DNA of 64,000 nt from Rivularia sp034931125 (GCF_034931125.1 NZ_JAYGHM010000021.1:38356-102355); one strand, 5' to 3'. Shown: positions 34,891 to 45,039, counted from the stretch's first letter. Made by a program: numbers and translations. The notes: generated by a model not told the origin, from the letters alone.

Positions 34891-34930
34891 ATATATGAAT
34901 AGTTATTCAGTTGTAGAATAGTTCATATAT
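34891..34930 (+). promoter_or_regulatory. Nested SmtB-type operator upstream of the Zn/Cd ATPase gene
   Basis: TGAATAGTTATTCA (34896-34909) is a perfect 6-2-6 inverted repeat. The wider arms ATATATGAA (34891-34899) and TTCATATAT (34922-34930) also pair perfectly, making a second, larger palindrome that shares the left half-site. This ends 16 bp before the ATPase start codon. The arrangement fits metal-controlled repression. Confidence 0.75.
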
Positions 34931-34946
34931 ATTGAGGTAATAAATA

Positions 34947-36878
34947 ATGGCATCACATTCTGGTTGTTGTGCTTCGGATAATGAACATGATGAGCATAAT
35001 CACGGTCATAGTCATGGTGAATTCAGCCTGAAGCGCGAAATTACCCCTGTTGCGGTGTCGATGATTTTATTTGTGTTGGGATTAATTTTCTATGAACCTT
35101 TGCACAACACTCCTTTTTCTATCGGTGAGTATTTAGTTTTCATCCCAGCTTATCTGGTGAGTGGTTGGAGGGTGTTAACTACAGCCGGACGTAATATCTT
35201 GCGTGGTAAAATATTTGACGAAAACTTCTTGATGACGATCGCCACATTAGGAGCGATTGCGATTCACCAAATTCCTGAAGCTGTAGCGGTGATGCTGTTT
35301 TTCCAAGTCGGGGAGTTATTTCAGGACTTTTCAGTAAGTCGCTCTCGCAGATCGATCAAATCGCTATTAGAAATACGTCCAGACTCAGCTAATTTGAAAA
35401 TTAATGGTGAAGTTAAACAAGTTTCCCCCGAAAGCGTCCAAGTTGGGGATGTAATTGTAGTCAAACCGGGTGAGAAAATTCCTTTGGACGGTGAAATTAT
35501 TGATGGTACATCTCAAATAGACACCTCTGCTTTAACGGGTGAATCCGTACCGCGAACCGTTGAAATCGGGAAAACTGTGTTAGCAGGAACAATAAATAAA
35601 TCAGGAGTTTTAACCGTAAAAGTCACCAAGTTATTTGCAGAATCTTCAATTTCTAAAATTCTGCATTTAGTAGAAAATGCCAGCAGTAAAAAAGCTCCTA
35701 CGGAAAAATTTATTACCCGCTTTGCTAAGTATTACACCCCTGTAGTAGTTTTCTTATCTTTAGCAGTAGCTATATTACCGCCATTATTTATACCTGGTGC
35801 AACTTCCGCACAGTGGGTTTATCGTGCCTTGGTTTTGCTGGTAATTTCTTGCCCCTGTGGATTAGTTATAAGTATTCCTTTGGGTTATTTCGGCGGAGTT
35901 GGTGGTGCTGCGAAAAGAGGTATACTAGTTAAAGGATCGACATTTCTCGATACTCTTACCGCCGTTGAAACCGTTGTATTTGATAAAACTGGAACTTTGA
36001 CTCAAGGGGTTTTTCAGGTAAATCAAATTGTTCCTAAAAACGGCTTTAGTAAGACAGATTTACTGACAATTGCGGCAAAACTAGAATCTCAATCTAACCA
36101 TCCGATCGCGAAATCAATTGTATCCGCATTCGGTGATGTTGATACATCAGATATAACAGATTATCAGGAAATTCCCGGACATGGAGTCCGAGGAAAAATT
36201 GGTAATCAAATCGCGATCGCAGGTAATGACCGTTTGCTGCATCGAGAGAATATTGCACATGATGTATGCTCGGCTGAGGGTACGGTAGTTCATGTTGCGG
36301 TGGATGGGGTTTATGCAGGCAGAATTATTATTGCCGATCGCTTAAAAGATGATGCAGTAGAAGCGATTCACAAGTTAAAACAAATTGGTGTCAAGCAAAT
36401 CGTGATGCTGACGGGAGATAATATGGCGATCGCTCAAAATATTGCTCAACAACTGCATATAGATTATTATTTTGCAGAGTTATTACCCGAAGAGAAAGTT
36501 GAAGCAATCGAAAAGTACCTGCGTCAATCTGGAAACAAGAAAGTTGTATTTGTTGGAGACGGAATTAACGACGCACCCGTAATTGCGAGGGCTGATGTAG
36601 GTATAGCAATGGGAGCCTTGGGTTCAGATGCAGCAATTGAGACAGCCGATGTGGTGCTGATGACAGATGGTCTTTCTAAGGTAGCTGAAGCAATTCAGGT
36701 GAGTAAAAAAACTCATAAAATTGTTTGGCAAAATATCATTTTGGCAATGATCATTAAGGGTTTATTTATTGTGTTGGGTATCTTTGGTGTAGCAAGCTTG
36801 TGGGAAGCTGTGTTTGCAGATGTTGGTGTAGCGCTGCTGGCAATTTTGAATGCAGGTAGGGTTTTGAGAGCAGATTAA
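34947..36878 (+). CDS. ziaA: Zn/Cd-type P1B ATPase
   Basis: The 643-residue efflux ATPase has a His-rich N-terminus (CCASDNEHDEHNHGHSHGE) in place of a CxxC metal-binding domain. The membrane motif is ISCPCGLVISIPLGYFGG, the phosphorylation site DKTGTLTQG, HP in SNHPIAKS and the hinge GDGINDAPV. CPCxL followed by VISIPLGYFGG is typical of Zn/Cd/Pb pumps; Gly replaces the usual Ala in CPCAL. Control by the upstream ArsR/SmtB gene is like the ZiaR-ZiaA pair of Synechocystis. The symbol is by analogy; the transported metal is not proved. Confidence 0.88.
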   Translation: MASHSGCCASDNEHDEHNHGHSHGEFSLKREITPVAVSMILFVLGLIFYEPLHNTPFSIGEYLVFIPAYLVSGWRVLTTAGRNILRGKIFDENFLMTIATLGAIAIHQIPEAVAVMLFFQVGELFQDFSVSRSRRSIKSLLEIRPDSANLKINGEVKQVSPESVQVGDVIVVKPGEKIPLDGEIIDGTSQIDTSALTGESVPRTVEIGKTVLAGTINKSGVLTVKVTKLFAESSISKILHLVENASSKKAPTEKFITRFAKYYTPVVVFLSLAVAILPPLFIPGATSAQWVYRALVLLVISCPCGLVISIPLGYFGGVGGAAKRGILVKGSTFLDTLTAVETVVFDKTGTLTQGVFQVNQIVPKNGFSKTDLLTIAAKLESQSNHPIAKSIVSAFGDVDTSDITDYQEIPGHGVRGKIGNQIAIAGNDRLLHRENIAHDVCSAEGTVVHVAVDGVYAGRIIIADRLKDDAVEAIHKLKQIGVKQIVMLTGDNMAIAQNIAQQLHIDYYFAELLPEEKVEAIEKYLRQSGNKKVVFVGDGINDAPVIARADVGIAMGALGSDAAIETADVVLMTDGLSKVAEAIQVSKKTHKIVWQNIILAMIIKGLFIVLGIFGVASLWEAVFADVGVALLAILNAGRVLRAD

Positions 36879-37027
36879 AAAGTTCAAAAATTTAGATTAC
36901 TCCTATACCTCTGTAAAATTACTTATCTCTCTTTACTTCTTTCCTCCGCGCAAGGTTTTTTTCTTGGTAATCTTCTCGCAGGAAGGGAGTAATTTATTGG
37001 ATTATAAAAAGGAAATGTTGGGAAAAA

Positions 37028-37576
37028 CTATTGACCCAGATGCTCAAATAGAATTTTAATTCCTAACAAAATTAAGACTAAACCACCAATTACTTCAATT
37101 CTATTCTTAAAGAAATCACCAAAACTATGCCCAACATAAACCGAAATAAAGCAAATGCCAAATGTAATTAAACCGACTAAACCCGCTGCTGATAGAATTG
37201 AAGTTTTTAACACCGATAAGCTAATACCTACAGCCAATGCATCAATACTAGTAGCAATAGCTAATCCTAAAAGATGGTAAGAATCAAGAGGATTAAAAGT
37301 TTTATCCTTTTCGACCTGCATCGATTCATAAATGAGTTTGCCACCCAAAAAAGACAACAGACCAAAAGCAATCCAATGGTCTATTTGCGACAGCACTTCT
37401 CTAAAACTAAGTCCAATTAACCAGCCACTAAAAAGCATTAATCCTTGGAAAATACCAAAAAACAAGGCTATTTTTAAAGCTTTATTGATTTTAATATGTT
37501 TAATCGCCATCCCACTACTAAGAGAAACAGCACAAGCATCAGCAGCCAAGCCTAATCCCATTAAAACCGTTTCCAT
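37028..37576 (-). CDS. mntP: Manganese efflux pump MntP
   Basis: The 182-residue protein has six hydrophobic segments and the two MntP repeats with conserved acidic residues: GLGLAADACAVSLSSGM (membrane Asp) and GLAIATSIDALAVGISLS. MntP exports Mn(II). It lies downstream of and convergent with the Zn/Cd ATPase, extending the metal-handling theme. I see no yybP-ykoY manganese riboswitch in the 365 bp upstream, though a diverged one cannot be excluded by eye. Confidence 0.88.
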   Translation of the reverse strand: METVLMGLGLAADACAVSLSSGMAIKHIKINKALKIALFFGIFQGLMLFSGWLIGLSFREVLSQIDHWIAFGLLSFLGGKLIYESMQVEKDKTFNPLDSYHLLGLAIATSIDALAVGISLSVLKTSILSAAGLVGLITFGICFISVYVGHSFGDFFKNRIEVIGGLVLILLGIKILFEHLGQ

Positions 37577-37943
37577 AATTTATTAAAAATAAAAAATAAA
37601 CAACTAGATATTTAACTATAACCTGTTTTAAATATGATTGATTATCATAGTTTTATCATTTTATATTCACATATTTTTCATATTTGTGTCATCTTAGTTA
37701 TTTTTTAACTGCATCATGTTTCGGCAATTTAACTGAACGAATAATAATCGCTTTTAATATATATTAGTAATTTTTATATAGTCAGCCCTAATTATTAAAA
37801 AATACCAAGTAGGTCTGCCCAAGCAAAGTTCTGATTTCTTGGACACAAAATTCTGTTCTCCCTCTGCTCCCTATTCTTTTTTAAATATATATGTACTACA
37901 ATATATTTAAAAGCTAAAATAATCGTTTTAAATCTAACTATAT
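37577..37943. other. AT-rich divergent spacer between mntP and the hypothetical pair
   Basis: About 365 bp with no coding frame. No recognised riboswitch or operator; a possible weak palindrome ATGATTGATTATCAT (about 37634) is too short to interpret. Confidence 0.4.
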
Positions 37944-38276
37944 ATGCACAGTAGCAGCAGAAACTCTCAATCCCAGGGTACTATTTACAGACATGGCGAC
38001 GTTCTGCTGAGTGCGATCGCAATTTTACCATCGGGAGTCCAAAAACGTACAGGTGTTACTTTGGCGAGCGGTGAAGTCACGGGACACAGCCATCGTATTC
38101 AGCAACAAGATGCCGTCCAGCTATGGGTACGCGGTAACGAGCTTTTTTTGGAAGTGAAAGAAGCTGCTAGATTAATTCATGAAGAGCATCGAGCGATCGA
38201 ATTGCCTCAAGGTGTTTACCGGGTTTGGAAGCAACGCGAATATCGTCCCGACGCTTATGTGGAGGTAGAAGATTAA
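37944..38276 (+). CDS. Hypothetical protein linked to a DUF6745 protein
   Basis: The 110-residue protein has GTIYRHGDVLLSAI, then GVTLASGEVTGHSHRI and LPQGVYRVWKQREYRPD near the end, a beta-rich pattern without membrane segments. It overlaps the next gene by one base (TAATG), so the two are translationally coupled. This pairing with a leucine-rich-repeat/DUF6745-like protein recurs in cyanobacteria. Function unknown. Confidence 0.7.
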   Translation: MHSSSRNSQSQGTIYRHGDVLLSAIAILPSGVQKRTGVTLASGEVTGHSHRIQQQDAVQLWVRGNELFLEVKEAARLIHEEHRAIELPQGVYRVWKQREYRPDAYVEVED

Positions 38277-38974
38277 TGCGAACTATGATGTCAAATGGGC
38301 GCGTACCGAGAAGATCGGTCAAGCAGTTAGCGAGTGAAAGTAACGAACCCGTAGCTCCCGAACGCGCTCGAAAACTGATCCTCGAACATCGTGCTTGGGA
38401 TGGTATGCGGGTTAATGGTCATTTAGATTTAAGCGGTGCGTCGCAGCTTTACAATTTACCGGAAAACCTGACCTGTGAGACTCTTGATATCAGTGATTGT
38501 GCGAACTTAACTAATCTTCCTCAAGGTCTTCATGTTACCCACTGGATTGAATTAGCTGAAAGCGGGATTAGGGGTTTGGGAGCGGGACATGGGTTTGTGT
38601 TGCGCTTTCGGGGTGTGCGGGTGAATGACCGTATTGCCTTTGAGTCGGATTCTATCACGGGACAGGATATTCTGAATGTAGAAAATATCGAATTGCGTCG
38701 CGTACTAATTGAGCGTTTGGGGTACGAGACATTTTTGCAGCAAGTAGGAGGATTGATACGCGATCGCGATCAAGATGCGGGGGGAGAACGTCAACTTGTC
38801 TACATTCCTTTTGAAGATGATGAAGCTCTGATGATTTTGAAGGTGATTTGTCCATCTACAGGACATACTCATGTATTGCGGGTTCCTCCTTATATGCGGA
38901 GTTGTCATCAAGCAGCTGCTTGGGTGGCTGGGTTTAATAATCCGGATGATTATCATCCTTTGATTGAAGCTTGA
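38276..38974 (+). CDS. Leucine-rich-repeat / DUF6745-like protein
   Basis: The start at 38276 overlaps the stop of the preceding gene, giving 232 residues. The N-terminal half has short leucine-rich repeats (LDLSGASQLYNLPENL, LDISDCANLTNLPQGL). The C-terminal half ends LRVPPYMRSCHQAAAWVAGF then NNPDDYHPLIEA, characteristic of DUF6745-like proteins. No activity is known. It and the 110-residue partner probably act together. Confidence 0.72.
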   Translation: MRTMMSNGRVPRRSVKQLASESNEPVAPERARKLILEHRAWDGMRVNGHLDLSGASQLYNLPENLTCETLDISDCANLTNLPQGLHVTHWIELAESGIRGLGAGHGFVLRFRGVRVNDRIAFESDSITGQDILNVENIELRRVLIERLGYETFLQQVGGLIRDRDQDAGGERQLVYIPFEDDEALMILKVICPSTGHTHVLRVPPYMRSCHQAAAWVAGFNNPDDYHPLIEA

Positions 38975-39120
38975 TTTATTAATTACTCTTTTCCCGGCAA
39001 AAGATTACTGATAAAAAAAAACCTTACTAGACACGGAGAGCGCAAAGGAAAGAGATCGAGAGAAATTGCTTTGACGATTTCATACTGTTGGAGACGTAGC
39101 AGTGCTACGTCTCTACAAAA

Positions 39121-40971
39121 TCAATTGGTGGTCACAGGTTGCACAAAACGCTTGATTTCACCACAAGCGATGTAAGATTTGCCATCAGGGGCTGTTTTTA
39201 TTTCGTCAACAACGTAAAGCATTCCTTCTTCACGAACTGAGCGAGGAAAACGCATATTCCAATCGGGTTCATATCCATCAGAAACCACCCTAGCACGTAA
39301 CTTTTTACCGTCTTGAATGCACTGAACGAGAACTCCATTATTTGCACTGTCGGTGGTCGGAAGGTCAGCAGCGGTATCAGGTGCTTTGGAGGCTTTACCA
39401 TTACTAACTGACTTCGATCTGGTGGGAGCAACAAAATTATCGGCTTCACCGGGTTTAGCAAAGCGGTTTATTTTACCACGGATGCGGTAGAAACTACCAT
39501 TAGATGAAAGTTCTAATCCTTCAACAATATAGCTCGCTCCTTCAGCACGAATTGAGCGGGGAAATTGAATATTTTTAGTTGAATCATAACCATCTGATTT
39601 GACTTTTACTCGCAGTTTACCTGCTTCGCGGACGCAGTATAGTTCAACACCAGAACCGGCTTCAGTGACTGTGGGCATGGCGTATACTTCGGCACCAGCA
39701 GTTACACCACGACCAACTAAATCGCTACGGTTGCGGGTCATTGCTTGATAAGTCTGGTCTCGCAATTCTTTACGTCCGGCATTTCCTAAAGCTTTTTGAG
39801 CAATCTGCTGGGCAAAATATTCGAGTTGGTCTATCTCTTCAGCAATTTCAAAATTCTCGTTTAAGCCTTTATTTCGCAAGTTTTCGACGAGCGATCGCAG
39901 AGCTTGTTCGGCTTGGGTATGTTTACCATGCTCTGCTAAATCGAGAGCAGTTTCTTTGACTTTAGCAATAGTTAAGCGGCTCAAGTCAAGCATGACATCA
40001 CTTGAAGAAGCAAAAGCCGATTCCTCCACCGTACCAACTTTCGCGATCGCGTCTAATGTACCTGAAACGCTTTGAATCACGTCATTTTGCACCACATCAG
40101 CAGTGTAATGCAGCTTCATTATGGGTAAGTCACCTATTGGAGCAGAAGCAATATCGAGACTCAAGCCTAAAAGCTTGTCTTCACCTTCGTAAAGTTCCCC
40201 CAAGCTAATCACAGTTTGACCGCTATTATTGCGATCGACTTTAGCAAGACTTAAGGTATCAACCAGATTTACACCATCAGCTAACTCTAATGTGACTGTA
40301 AGATTTTGACCTACAACTGCTCTGAGACTATCTAACTCAATGCTAAAAACTTCACTTGCTTCGTCAATACTTTGAATAAAATAAAAGTTGCCATTAGCAG
40401 CTCTTGCCATTCCAATTAATAAATCTTCATTAAAACCTTGACCAAAACCTAATGTAGTTGTATTGATACCTTCTTCAGCCTTTTGTCCTGCTGTTGTCGT
40501 CAGTATTTTGGGGTCTTGAATACCCATATTTGCATGACCATCGGTCAGGAGAAGAACGCGGTTAATTTTTTGGGTATCGAGTTGATTTTTGACATATTCG
40601 CAACCTTTGAGCCATCCACCAGATAAATTAGTAATACCTCCGGCTCTAACTCTGCCGATCGCTTTTTTTAATGCAGACTTATCATTTACGGGCTGGGGTG
40701 CGATGACGGTATCCACGCGATCGTCGTAAACAACTACTGAAAGAACATCATTTTTTTCGAGTTGATCTACTACAGATTCAGCAGCTTTAAGTGCATGATG
40801 TAAGGGGGAACCTGCCATAGAACCCGAACGGTCAATTACCAAGGAAAGATTGAGGTTACGTCGGGGAGATTCAGATGCTTCAGTAGCACGAAAGCGCAGC
40901 AACAGGTTAACGTTTAGTGAGTTTCCTGCGGGTAGGATAGCTGGGTCAAATTCGTAACTTATGTTTATCAT
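39121..40971 (-). CDS. VWA-domain protein with C-terminal repeats
   Basis: The 616-residue protein has a von Willebrand factor A domain with an intact MIDAS (LVIDRSGSMAGSP; later TNLSGGW and LLTDGHANMG), about residues 43-215. A beta-rich and helical middle follows. The C-terminus has two copies of a repeat of about 60 residues (VKSDGYDSTKNIQFPRSIRAE and VVSDGYEPDWNMRFPRSVRE). VWA proteins bind partners through a divalent metal. No signal peptide is apparent. Substrate or partner unknown. Confidence 0.82.
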   Translation of the reverse strand: MINISYEFDPAILPAGNSLNVNLLLRFRATEASESPRRNLNLSLVIDRSGSMAGSPLHHALKAAESVVDQLEKNDVLSVVVYDDRVDTVIAPQPVNDKSALKKAIGRVRAGGITNLSGGWLKGCEYVKNQLDTQKINRVLLLTDGHANMGIQDPKILTTTAGQKAEEGINTTTLGFGQGFNEDLLIGMARAANGNFYFIQSIDEASEVFSIELDSLRAVVGQNLTVTLELADGVNLVDTLSLAKVDRNNSGQTVISLGELYEGEDKLLGLSLDIASAPIGDLPIMKLHYTADVVQNDVIQSVSGTLDAIAKVGTVEESAFASSSDVMLDLSRLTIAKVKETALDLAEHGKHTQAEQALRSLVENLRNKGLNENFEIAEEIDQLEYFAQQIAQKALGNAGRKELRDQTYQAMTRNRSDLVGRGVTAGAEVYAMPTVTEAGSGVELYCVREAGKLRVKVKSDGYDSTKNIQFPRSIRAEGASYIVEGLELSSNGSFYRIRGKINRFAKPGEADNFVAPTRSKSVSNGKASKAPDTAADLPTTDSANNGVLVQCIQDGKKLRARVVSDGYEPDWNMRFPRSVREEGMLYVVDEIKTAPDGKSYIACGEIKRFVQPVTTN

Positions 40972-41739
40972 GACGGTAACTTATTTTAACTATTAATAAA
41001 TCTCCTATTTAGGGTACCCAAAGTTTTCATAGAATCTATCTATCGTTTATCAGTGTTTATACGTAAAAAGTGCTAAGTTCTCTTACATAACAGTAAGACC
41101 TAAATTATTTGTTAATATTTAAATTATTTACAACTCAATAAATATCTTTATCTATTTCTTTAAGTAATATATATACCAATACCCATCCTAAAATAATCGG
41201 AAATATAACAATTAAAGTACGGGGGTCTGACAGTAAAATTTCCATAGTTATGACATGATTTTTACATTGAATGAATTTATGCTATAAGATTTAATTTATA
41301 ATATAATAAGGCAAAATAAATTGATTAAGCATTATCTAAATATTTTATCAAAAAACTATCTATAAAAATTATTTTTGTTCAAAAAGAGATACTTTTAGGA
41401 GTTACGCAACTGGCACATTTTTTCTTGTAGGGTGTGTGACTAGGCNNNNNNNNNNNNNNNNNNNNNNNNNNNNNNNNNNNNNNNNNNNNNNNNNNNNNNN
41501 NNNNNNNNNNNNNNNNNNNNNNNNNNNNNNNNNNNNNNNNNNNNNNNNNNNNNNNNNNNNNNNNNNNNNNNNNNNNNNNNNNNNNNNNNNNNNNNGTGTG
41601 TGACACTTTGAGTGATTTTGAACGAAACAATATTGTTTGTGGTGTCACGCACCAACTAGTTATTGTGACAATAATGACGCTACCGCGTCACGCTCCGCTA
41701 ACGTAAGTCCTGACTTTTAATACCTATCTTTATACATGG
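40972..41739. other. Spacer with N-gap and a MITE copy
   Basis: AT-rich sequence without genes to about 41396, then a repeat flanking the 150-base gap (41446-41595). Frames across the Ns are artefacts. Confidence 0.6.
41397..41711. mobile_element. MITE of the GGACTTACGCAA family, second copy, with gap
   Basis: The left end AGGAGTTACGCAACTGGCAC and the right end AACGTAAGTCCT match the ends of the intact 126 bp unit at 62247-62372, as do the inner GTAGGGTGTGTGAC and GTGTCACGCACCA parts. About 25 extra bases (GACGCTACCGCGTCACGCTC) sit near the right end. The centre is hidden by 150 Ns. Confidence 0.7.
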
Positions 41740-44700
41740 CTAATGTTTAAATATAGCTAATTGCAGTAATTCCTCAAACAAAGCATCACCAAAACTCATC
41801 AACCGCAGTGAAGGTGTTTCGTCAAAGATATGTGGATAAAAGGTAATATTATATATGTTGCCTTGATAGGTTAACTGCCAAGTTTTTTGTTGACTGGGGG
41901 TAAAAATGACATGGCAATTTTTTAGAGTTACCGAAGTAGTAAATAACTGTTCGATATTTTGTGGTGTGAAGGGTGAAGGAGCAATCGGTTTTTGAATTTC
42001 TGCTAAGTCTGCATCCATGTCCATTGTAATCATTTCTTCAATGGCAATTCGGGAGGGAGGGGTATCTATTAGTGAATCGAATTGCGACATCAAAACGTCT
42101 TCTTCTTCTGGATCTGCACTCATGACTGCTTGTTCGATGAAGGTGGGTACTTGAGCTAAAATTGGTTGCAGATTGCCGACAACTGTCGCAAAAGCGTTAA
42201 TGCGATCGCGCAATTTTCGGTAAACTTTTGCTTCTACCGTGCCGTCATAGTAAAAATTGTGAATCCTTACGGTAGAATATCTTTGTCCGATCCGATCAAT
42301 TCTACCGATACGTTGTTCGACTCGCATGGGATTCCACGGCATATCATAATTAATTAATACACCGCAATTTTGTAAGTTTAAGCCTTCGGAAGCGGATTCG
42401 GTACATAAAAGAATTTTGATTTCGTTGTCACGAAAGCGTTTTTTGATTTCTTCTTTAGGAACAATCCACCATTTTCCTTCAAAGTATAATTCCCCACCTC
42501 TACCGGAATAACAAGCTATTTGACTACCATAGGATTGCTGCAAAGTTGATCGCAAATAGTCCATTGTGTCGGTGTATTGGGTAAATGCGATCGCGCTTTC
42601 ACGAGCTAAAAGTTCTTGACGAAGGATTTTGATAAATTGGGAAAGTTTGGTGTCTTCCCCGGTATTGTCAAATTGACGTAATAAATCTTCAAGATACTGG
42701 ATTTCTTGAGGATCTACTGGTTCAAAGTAGGATTCTAACCCGGTAATTACTGCGTCGTCTGCATCGTCTAAGTCTGCTAAATCATCATTACTTAAAATGC
42801 TTCCCTGCTGGGTTAATAAGAAATCCAAACGGCGTTGCAGAGATGATTTAATTGCGTAAAATGAACTAGTTAAGCGTTTGCGGTATAGAGTCATCAAGAA
42901 ACCCAAACAGGAACGCTGGTCGATTTGAGCTAATCTGTAAAAATGGCGCACGTAATCGCTAACTGCTTGGTACAGGGGAATTTCTCGTTGTGGTTCAAGG
43001 GCGATCGCATTGTCGTATACTTCTCTTATAGGAATATCTTTTTCTAACAATCCCCTTTGATAATATTGTCTCAAGGTGTCGCGAGTATGGCGAAACATTA
43101 AATCTTTGAGCGGGGTATTTGCGGTTAGATACTGACAAGAAGCGGCGAGCAAGTCTTGATCTGCTAATATTTTTTTATGGTTGACGATTTTTTTACCGCT
43201 TTGCCAAGTGTCTTGGATTTTGTAAGCGAGAATTCGGTCTTTTTGATGTAAGAATTGTTGTAATCTTGAACTTGCTTCCCCCCCACGTTGGAAATAATCG
43301 CTACACATAAGCTGCCAAAAGTCAAGGGTTTCTGCTTTAGGATTTTGCTGTAGGGATTCAAAATAATTACAGAAATTATCGCCATAACTCCAATGACCTT
43401 GCAATCCCAACAGGTATAATAAATCAAAGATTTCGATCGCATCAATTTGCATCGGAGTTGCAGAAAGCAGAATCAAAGACTTAGTTTTCTCCTTCAACCG
43501 TGTCATTAATTGTAACAAGCGGTTTGGGGTTTCCTTGCGGTTTTGGGGGCTTTTACGACGAGCGTGGTGTGCTTCATCCAAGATTACCAAATCCCAAGGT
43601 TCAGCTTCGAGAAGTTCGAGCATTCTTTCCTTTCTTCTGACCAAATGAGAAGAAGAGAGGATTAAATCGTGAGAATTCCAAGGATTTAACCTCACCCCTA
43701 ACCCCTCTCCTTGTTGTAACCTCACCCCTAACCCCTCTCCTTGTAAAAGGAGAGGGGAATGATTCTTCTCCCCATTCTTTTGTGAGAGAGGGGGTTGAGG
43801 AATTAGGTTCGTAAATTCATTTTGAGCATAACTCCAGAAATGCAGATTAAACTTTTCTCGTAATTCTTCAAGCCATTGTGGTTGAACGCTAGCAGGTGCG
43901 AGAATAAGTACGCGCTTGACCTTTTTAGCTAATAGTAAATATTTGAGAATTAAACCCGTTTCAATAGTCTTTCCCAAACCAACTTCATCAGCGATGAGAA
44001 AACTTTGAGGAAACATTTCTGCAACCCGACGGAGAATTTTAATTTGGTGAACCCAAGGTTTTATCGGAATAGATTTTAAACAAAAATCCAAACAACCTGG
44101 ATCTATATGAATATTAGCTAATTGATTAAACTTAACTAACTCATCTTCACTAACTATTAATACCTCATTACTTCTTTCCTCAGCGCTCTCTGCGTCTCTC
44201 TCTTGAAAAGTTGCTCCACTTGGGGAGACCCCAAGACCGCACTTTTCGCTGCGGTTTTTTAATCCATCATCTTCAAAAGAATCAAGAATTCGAGTATCAA
44301 ATTCTATTTTCGCATCCCATATAGGTTTGCGATCGGGAGTATATTGCAAAAGCTTTCTTTGTACAGCTTCCGGAACATCAAATACCCGGACATTCGGTGA
44401 AACATCGTACCAAAGTTGTTCAAACCGAGAAACTTCTTCCTCAACGCGATCGCGTTCCCTTCCACCTTCCCAAGAACAATAAACGTGGAAAGATTCGACA
44501 TTTTTTGACCAACCGCTAATAGATTCGTTATTTGAACCGCTAAAAGCTAAAGTATCACCATTCTTATCATTGAAAATACCAACTTTTTCATGAAAAATAT
44601 GTTGTGGATCTAATTGTTTTTCGCTAGATTCAGGAATACCATCCTTAAGAGGAATAGCAATTTTGATATCAAGATAATTATTTGCAACTAACCAACTGAG

Positions 44701-45039
44701 GATTTCAAAATGCTTGAGTTGAGCAAAGTTTTCGGGTGGTTTCAATTCTGCATCTAAACGAGTCAATAAAGTATCTCGTAGCGTATAACCTTCTTGAATT
44801 GCTGATAAATCTTGCTGGCTGAATTGACAACCCATAATTAAGCGGATTTGTCCTTCTTGGTGTAGCATTGCTCCTAATCCGCGAGCTACTTTACTGAGGA
44901 TAGCGCTGCTAAAAAAGCCGGATTTTCGGTCATATTTAATTGCACATTCTAAAGCTGGAATATAAAAATCGGCGATGGTGTTATCAGTGTTGCTAGAGTA
45001 GCTGATTTTCCAGGGATAATCGCGTAATAATTTTGGCAT
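41740..45039 (-). CDS. Phospholipase-D/SNF2-type helicase (defence-associated, BrxHII-like)
   Basis: The 1,099-residue protein has an N-terminal phospholipase D-type domain with one HKD motif (FHEKVGIFNDKNGD, then SGSNNESISGW). A superfamily 2 helicase core follows: Walker A ADEVGLGKTIETG, DEAH box LDEAHHARR, motif III LLSATPMQ, motif VI RIGRIDRIGQR. Such helicases accompany DUF1156 methylases and DUF499 ATPases in defence islands; in type 3 BREX the helicase is BrxHII. Two in-frame foreign stretches are present: GATFQERDAESAEERSNE near residue 280, and LLLQGEGLGVRLQQGEGLG near residue 440. Both are dispersed repeats; the helicase motifs are intact around them. Confidence 0.85.
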   Translation of the reverse strand: MPKLLRDYPWKISYSSNTDNTIADFYIPALECAIKYDRKSGFFSSAILSKVARGLGAMLHQEGQIRLIMGCQFSQQDLSAIQEGYTLRDTLLTRLDAELKPPENFAQLKHFEILSWLVANNYLDIKIAIPLKDGIPESSEKQLDPQHIFHEKVGIFNDKNGDTLAFSGSNNESISGWSKNVESFHVYCSWEGGRERDRVEEEVSRFEQLWYDVSPNVRVFDVPEAVQRKLLQYTPDRKPIWDAKIEFDTRILDSFEDDGLKNRSEKCGLGVSPSGATFQERDAESAEERSNEVLIVSEDELVKFNQLANIHIDPGCLDFCLKSIPIKPWVHQIKILRRVAEMFPQSFLIADEVGLGKTIETGLILKYLLLAKKVKRVLILAPASVQPQWLEELREKFNLHFWSYAQNEFTNLIPQPPLSQKNGEKNHSPLLLQGEGLGVRLQQGEGLGVRLNPWNSHDLILSSSHLVRRKERMLELLEAEPWDLVILDEAHHARRKSPQNRKETPNRLLQLMTRLKEKTKSLILLSATPMQIDAIEIFDLLYLLGLQGHWSYGDNFCNYFESLQQNPKAETLDFWQLMCSDYFQRGGEASSRLQQFLHQKDRILAYKIQDTWQSGKKIVNHKKILADQDLLAASCQYLTANTPLKDLMFRHTRDTLRQYYQRGLLEKDIPIREVYDNAIALEPQREIPLYQAVSDYVRHFYRLAQIDQRSCLGFLMTLYRKRLTSSFYAIKSSLQRRLDFLLTQQGSILSNDDLADLDDADDAVITGLESYFEPVDPQEIQYLEDLLRQFDNTGEDTKLSQFIKILRQELLARESAIAFTQYTDTMDYLRSTLQQSYGSQIACYSGRGGELYFEGKWWIVPKEEIKKRFRDNEIKILLCTESASEGLNLQNCGVLINYDMPWNPMRVEQRIGRIDRIGQRYSTVRIHNFYYDGTVEAKVYRKLRDRINAFATVVGNLQPILAQVPTFIEQAVMSADPEEEDVLMSQFDSLIDTPPSRIAIEEMITMDMDADLAEIQKPIAPSPFTPQNIEQLFTTSVTLKNCHVIFTPSQQKTWQLTYQGNIYNITFYPHIFDETPSLRLMSFGDALFEELLQLAIFKH
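43681..43770. repeat. Dispersed repeat inserted in frame in the helicase gene
   Basis: Two tandem copies of AACCTCACCCCTAACCCCTC plus TCCTTG, followed by AAAAGGAGAGGGGAATGATT. This is a known type of cyanobacterial intergenic repeat, but here it lies inside the frame and encodes GEGLGVRL twice without a stop. Confidence 0.8.

Noticed and set aside
37577..37943. Manganese (yybP-ykoY) riboswitch upstream of mntP
   Set aside because: Expected because of mntP, but I could not find the conserved paired elements in the sequence.
41379..41655. Frames spanning the 150-base N-gap
   Set aside because: Translated only because N codons carry no stops; surrounding sequence is a MITE.
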